NCBI RefSeq assembly: GCF_003062295.1
Contig: NZ_PYCN01000031.1
Coordinates: 1 to 64,000 of the forward strand
Direction: 5' to 3'
DNA: 64,000 bases
From: Bradyrhizobium algeriense
Lineage (GTDB): Bacteria > Pseudomonadota > Alphaproteobacteria > Rhizobiales > Xanthobacteraceae
Positions within the stretch are counted from its first letter, which is position 1. Every line of letters starts with the position of its first letter. A model generated the notes under the pieces. The model was given only the letters and a program-made list of their open reading frames with translations. It searched no databases and was not told where the DNA came from. Below are positions 61,584-64,000 of the stretch, piece after piece. The translations under genes were made by a program, and so were the position numbers.

Positions 61584-62443
61584 GACTGGGTGCCCCATTT
61601 TTGGACGGTGTTGCGCTCGATCGTGCGGAAGATCAGGTTTTCCACGATCAGGCCAATCACGATCACCGTCAACAGGCCAGCGAACACCGCAGGGATATCC
61701 AGCAGGTTACGGTTTTCGAAAATGAACCAGCCGAGACCGCCCTGCCCCGACGACACGCCGAACACCAGCTCGGCGGCGATCAGCGTGCGCCAGGCAAACG
61801 CCCAGCCGATCTTCAAGCCGGTGAGGATCGAACCGAACGCCGCAGGGATCAGAATGCGCGCGACGTAAGGCAGGCCGCGCAGGCCGTAATTGCGGCCGAC
61901 CATCCGCAACGTGTTCGACACGCTCTTGAAGCCGGAATGGGTGTTGAGCGCGACCGGCCACAGCACCGAATGGATCAACACGAACACGAGGCTGCCATTG
62001 CCGAGGCCGAACCAGATCAGCGCCAGCGGCAGCAGCGCAATCGCCGGCAACGGATTGAACATCGCCGTGATAGTTTCGAGAAAATCCGTGCCGATCCGGG
62101 TCGAGATCGCGAGAATGGTGAAGATCGCCGCGAGGATGATGCCGGCGGCGTAGCCCATGAACAGCACTTTCAGCGATGCCCAGGCGCGCATCGGAATGGT
62201 TCCGTCGCGCACCTTGTCGAACATTGTCAGAATCGTGTCGTGAAAGGTCGGGAACAGCAGCGGATTGTCGAGGACGGTGCCGTAGATCTCCCAGGCTGCA
62301 GCAAGGAGGATGATGATCACGGATTTGCGGACGAAGCCGTCGTTCCACAACAGCTCCGACACCGTCAGCTTGCGCTCGACTTCCGACGGAACGACCGCTG
62401 CCAAATCAGCCGCATCGCGCAGCAGGATTCTTGCCTCACCCAT
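61580..62443 (-). CDS. ABC permease, NitT/TauT (SsuC-like) type
   Basis: A 287-residue inner-membrane protein with about six helices and the EAA-type loop in TLRMVGRNYGLRGLPYVARILIPAAFGSILTGLKIGWAFAWRTLIAAEL. This importer type usually carries nitrate, taurine, sulfonates or aromatic acids, so sugar-acid uptake would be unusual. It is 12 bp from the ATPase gene and overlaps the dehydratase gene. Confidence 0.9.
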   Translation of the reverse strand: MGEARILLRDAADLAAVVPSEVERKLTVSELLWNDGFVRKSVIIILLAAAWEIYGTVLDNPLLFPTFHDTILTMFDKVRDGTIPMRAWASLKVLFMGYAAGIILAAIFTILAISTRIGTDFLETITAMFNPLPAIALLPLALIWFGLGNGSLVFVLIHSVLWPVALNTHSGFKSVSNTLRMVGRNYGLRGLPYVARILIPAAFGSILTGLKIGWAFAWRTLIAAELVFGVSSGQGGLGWFIFENRNLLDIPAVFAGLLTVIVIGLIVENLIFRTIERNTVQKWGTQS

Positions 62444-62455
62444 CGCGCGCTCCCC

Positions 62456-63220
62456 TCAGTGTGCCGTCACGGCGTCGGCGAACAGCAAATCGTGGATCTG
62501 CTTTTCCAGCCGGGCGGCGCTGCCGTCCTCGCCAGAGACGCGATCCACATCGATCACCTCGGCCTTCACTCGGCCGGGATGTGGCGACAGCAGCAGGATG
62601 CGGTTGCCGATCTTGATCGCTTCGGCGATCGAATGGGTGACGAACAGGACGGTGAATTTGGTTTCCGCCCAGAGCTGCAGCAGCTCGTCCTGGCAGGTCC
62701 GCCGCGTCAGCGCGTCAAGAGCGGCGAACGGCTCATCCATCAAAAGGATATCCGGCTCCATCGCCATGCCGCGCGCGATCGCGACGCGCTGCTTCATGCC
62801 GCCGGACAGCGTGTGCGGATAGGAGTCGAGGACGCGGGTGAGGCTGACTTTTTCGATATAGGCGCGCGCCCTCGCCTCGGCTTCCTTGCGCGGCAGGCGG
62901 CGCGTCATCAGCAGCGGAAACATCACGTTTTCCAGCACCGTCTTCCACGGCAGCAACTGGTCGAACTCCTGAAAGATCATCATCCTGTCAGCGCCGGGTT
63001 CGGATATTTCGCGGCCCGAGATGCGCATCTTGCCTTCGCTCGGCGTCATATAGCCGCCGACCGCCTTCAACAGCGTCGACTTGCCGCAACCGGAGGGGCC
63101 GAGCAGCACGAAGCGATCGGAACGATCGACCGTGAAGCTGACCCGCTCGGTCGCGGTCACCACCGCGCTCGAAGTCTTGTAGCGCAGCGTTACGTCACTG
63201 ACATCGAGAAGCGCGGCCAT
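62456..63220 (-). CDS. ABC ATP-binding protein, NitT/TauT (SsuB-like) type
   Basis: A 254-residue ATPase: Walker A GPSGCGKST, Q loop FQEFDQLLPWKTVLEN, signature LSGGMKQRVAIARGM, Walker B ILLMDEPFAALD, H-loop LFVTHSI. ATG 63220 gives the normal N-terminus (MAALLDVSDVTLRYK). The frame runs open far upstream, but that part is out-of-frame binding-protein sequence. It starts 5 bp after the binding-protein stop. Confidence 0.92.
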   Translation of the reverse strand: MAALLDVSDVTLRYKTSSAVVTATERVSFTVDRSDRFVLLGPSGCGKSTLLKAVGGYMTPSEGKMRISGREISEPGADRMMIFQEFDQLLPWKTVLENVMFPLLMTRRLPRKEAEARARAYIEKVSLTRVLDSYPHTLSGGMKQRVAIARGMAMEPDILLMDEPFAALDALTRRTCQDELLQLWAETKFTVLFVTHSIAEAIKIGNRILLLSPHPGRVKAEVIDVDRVSGEDGSAARLEKQIHDLLFADAVTAH

Positions 63221-63225
63221 GTCGA

Positions 63226-64000
63226 TCAATTGCCCTTCAGGTCGTGCGCGACCGGCAGATAGTAATCGGTGAAGGCTTTTGGCATGGTCTTCAGCGTGCC
63301 GACCTTGAACAGATGGGCGGCGAATTTCATAGTGCCCTGCGGCTGCAGGTTCCATTCCATCATGCCGGGCTCCTTGAGCCACGCCAGCAGATCGTCGACG
63401 CTGGTCTTGTCGCCGGTGACTTCCTTGTAGATCTCGACCGCGGCCTTGGTGTCGCTGCGGATCAGGTCCTGCGCCTCCTTGGTGGCGTCGCGCACCGCCT
63501 GCACGATCTTCGGATTGGCGTCGGCGAATTTGGTCGTCGTGAAGAACTGCGCCTGGCTGAGCGGGCCGCCCATCACGTCGGGCGACGACAGCACCACATG
63601 CGCGCCGGGCACGTTCTTCAGTTCGAGGAACGTGAACGGCGGAATCGAAAAGTGATTGCGCACCTCGTGCTGCGTGTTGGTCAACGCCACATAGGCGTCG
63701 GGATGGCCGAGCTGCACGGTGTTGGGATCGAGCTTCGACCACTGGTCGGCGCCGAAGGCTTCGGCGGCCGCGATCTGCAGCACGATCGCCTGCGTCGAGA
63801 CCTTGACGGTCGGCACCGCGATCTTGTCGTTCGCCCCGAAATCCCTGATCGACTTGATGTTCGGATCGCGGCTGATCAGCGTCATCGGCTGCGCCGAGGT
63901 CGCGACGATACCCTTGACGCCGCCGCGGGTGCGATCCCACAGCAGCAGGAGGTTGCCGGTTCCGGTGTTGAGGATGTCGACGCTGCCGGCCAGCAAGGCA
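63226..64000 (-). CDS. ABC substrate-binding protein, NitT/TauT type (partial)
   Basis: The C-terminal 258 residues of a periplasmic binding protein whose start lies beyond base 64000. Features: GSVDILNTGTGNLLLLWDR, NDKIAVPTVKVSTQAIVLQIAA, and a C-terminal DYYLPVAHDLKGN. This fits NMT1/SsuA-like proteins. Frame is open through the window edge, so no start can be given. It would be the first gene in view of the transport and sugar-acid cluster, encoding the specificity component. Confidence 0.88.
   Translation of the reverse strand, partial: ALLAGSVDILNTGTGNLLLLWDRTRGGVKGIVATSAQPMTLISRDPNIKSIRDFGANDKIAVPTVKVSTQAIVLQIAAAEAFGADQWSKLDPNTVQLGHPDAYVALTNTQHEVRNHFSIPPFTFLELKNVPGAHVVLSSPDVMGGPLSQAQFFTTTKFADANPKIVQAVRDATKEAQDLIRSDTKAAVEIYKEVTGDKTSVDDLLAWLKEPGMMEWNLQPQGTMKFAAHLFKVGTLKTMPKAFTDYYLPVAHDLKGN

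Noticed and set aside
61601..63262. A 553-codon plus-strand frame across the NitT/TauT permease and ATPase
   Set aside because: It is antisense to intact ABC genes.
63221..63940. Extension of the ATPase frame upstream as a fusion protein
   Set aside because: The extension is an out-of-frame reading of the binding-protein gene; the ATPase has a normal start at 63220.

Overview
The window looks like chromosome of a high-GC alphaproteobacterium, most likely Bradyrhizobium or a close relative (Nitrobacteraceae). This is inferred from gene content (otsBA with an MFS gene, form II CO-dehydrogenase-type genes, a homogentisate cluster, DUF3175, DUF1272, DUF1127 and LssY_C proteins), from strong GC bias with many long antisense shadow frames, and from many short dispersed palindromic repeats. 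No taxonomic marker gene is present, so the genus is an inference.

Layout. 1-230: the tail of an IS481-type transposase next to a tRNA-Ser(GGA). 424-771: small secreted protein. 1059-5062 (minus): MFS transporter, otsB, otsA (trehalose synthesis). 5321-7726: DUF3175 protein and a chemoreceptor, convergent. 8214-11938: coxS-coxL-coxM, a form II molybdenum hydroxylase, then a family III CoA-transferase/racemase (12100-13212). 13359-21884: aromatic catabolism, with hpd and a divergent Lrp-type regulator, then fahA, hmgA, a degenerate metallo-beta-lactamase-fold protein, DUF2783 and a flavin monooxygenase under a divergent MarR regulator. 21890-24104 (minus): RidA, an NAD-dependent reductase and a lactonase-like MBL protein. 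24583-26878: caspase-fold/TPR protein and an OmpA-like lipoprotein or outer-membrane protein. 27052-31124: RND efflux pair. 31370-37011: Crp-type regulator, AsmA-like protein and membrane adenylate/guanylate cyclase. 37277-41822: DUF1127, tautomerase, winged-helix/TPR regulator, methyltransferase and alpha/beta hydrolase. 42008-44367: orphan efflux adaptor, GIY-YIG protein between repeat arms, and a second caspase-fold protein. 44742-48323: a 577-residue protein of unknown function with a terpene-cyclase-like DxDTT motif, a thermonuclease-like protein and an LssY_C protein. 48488-53930: class V aminotransferase and a three-gene ABC importer. 54140-56257: S9 oligopeptidase. 56310-64000 (minus): a sugar-acid operon of ABC importer, IlvD/Edd dehydratase, SMP-30 lactonase, RraA-type aldolase-like protein and aldehyde dehydrogenase.

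Three themes stand out. (1) The Crp-type regulator keeps the cAMP-contact residues and the R-E-x-x-x-R recognition helix of E. coli CRP, and four intergenic sites match TGTGA-N6-TCACA (one perfect, three with one mismatch). They lie upstream of crp itself, between the lactonase-like gene and caspase-like gene 1, between caspase-like gene 2 and the DxDTT protein, and between the winged-helix regulator and the methyltransferase. A class III cyclase gene lies 2.5 kb away. This predicts a local cAMP regulon. (2) Both caspase-fold proteins have lost the catalytic His and Cys in the same way (His to Phe or Tyr, Cys to Ser), which suggests a pseudoprotease family. (3) The GIY-YIG gene is bracketed within 10-20 bp by arms of a palindromic repeat that also occurs at two unlinked places here, so it is a candidate nuclease-repeat pair analogous to RAYT/REP. 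Gene starts given here often differ from the longest open frame because ribosome-binding sites favour an internal start and because repeats extend frames upstream.
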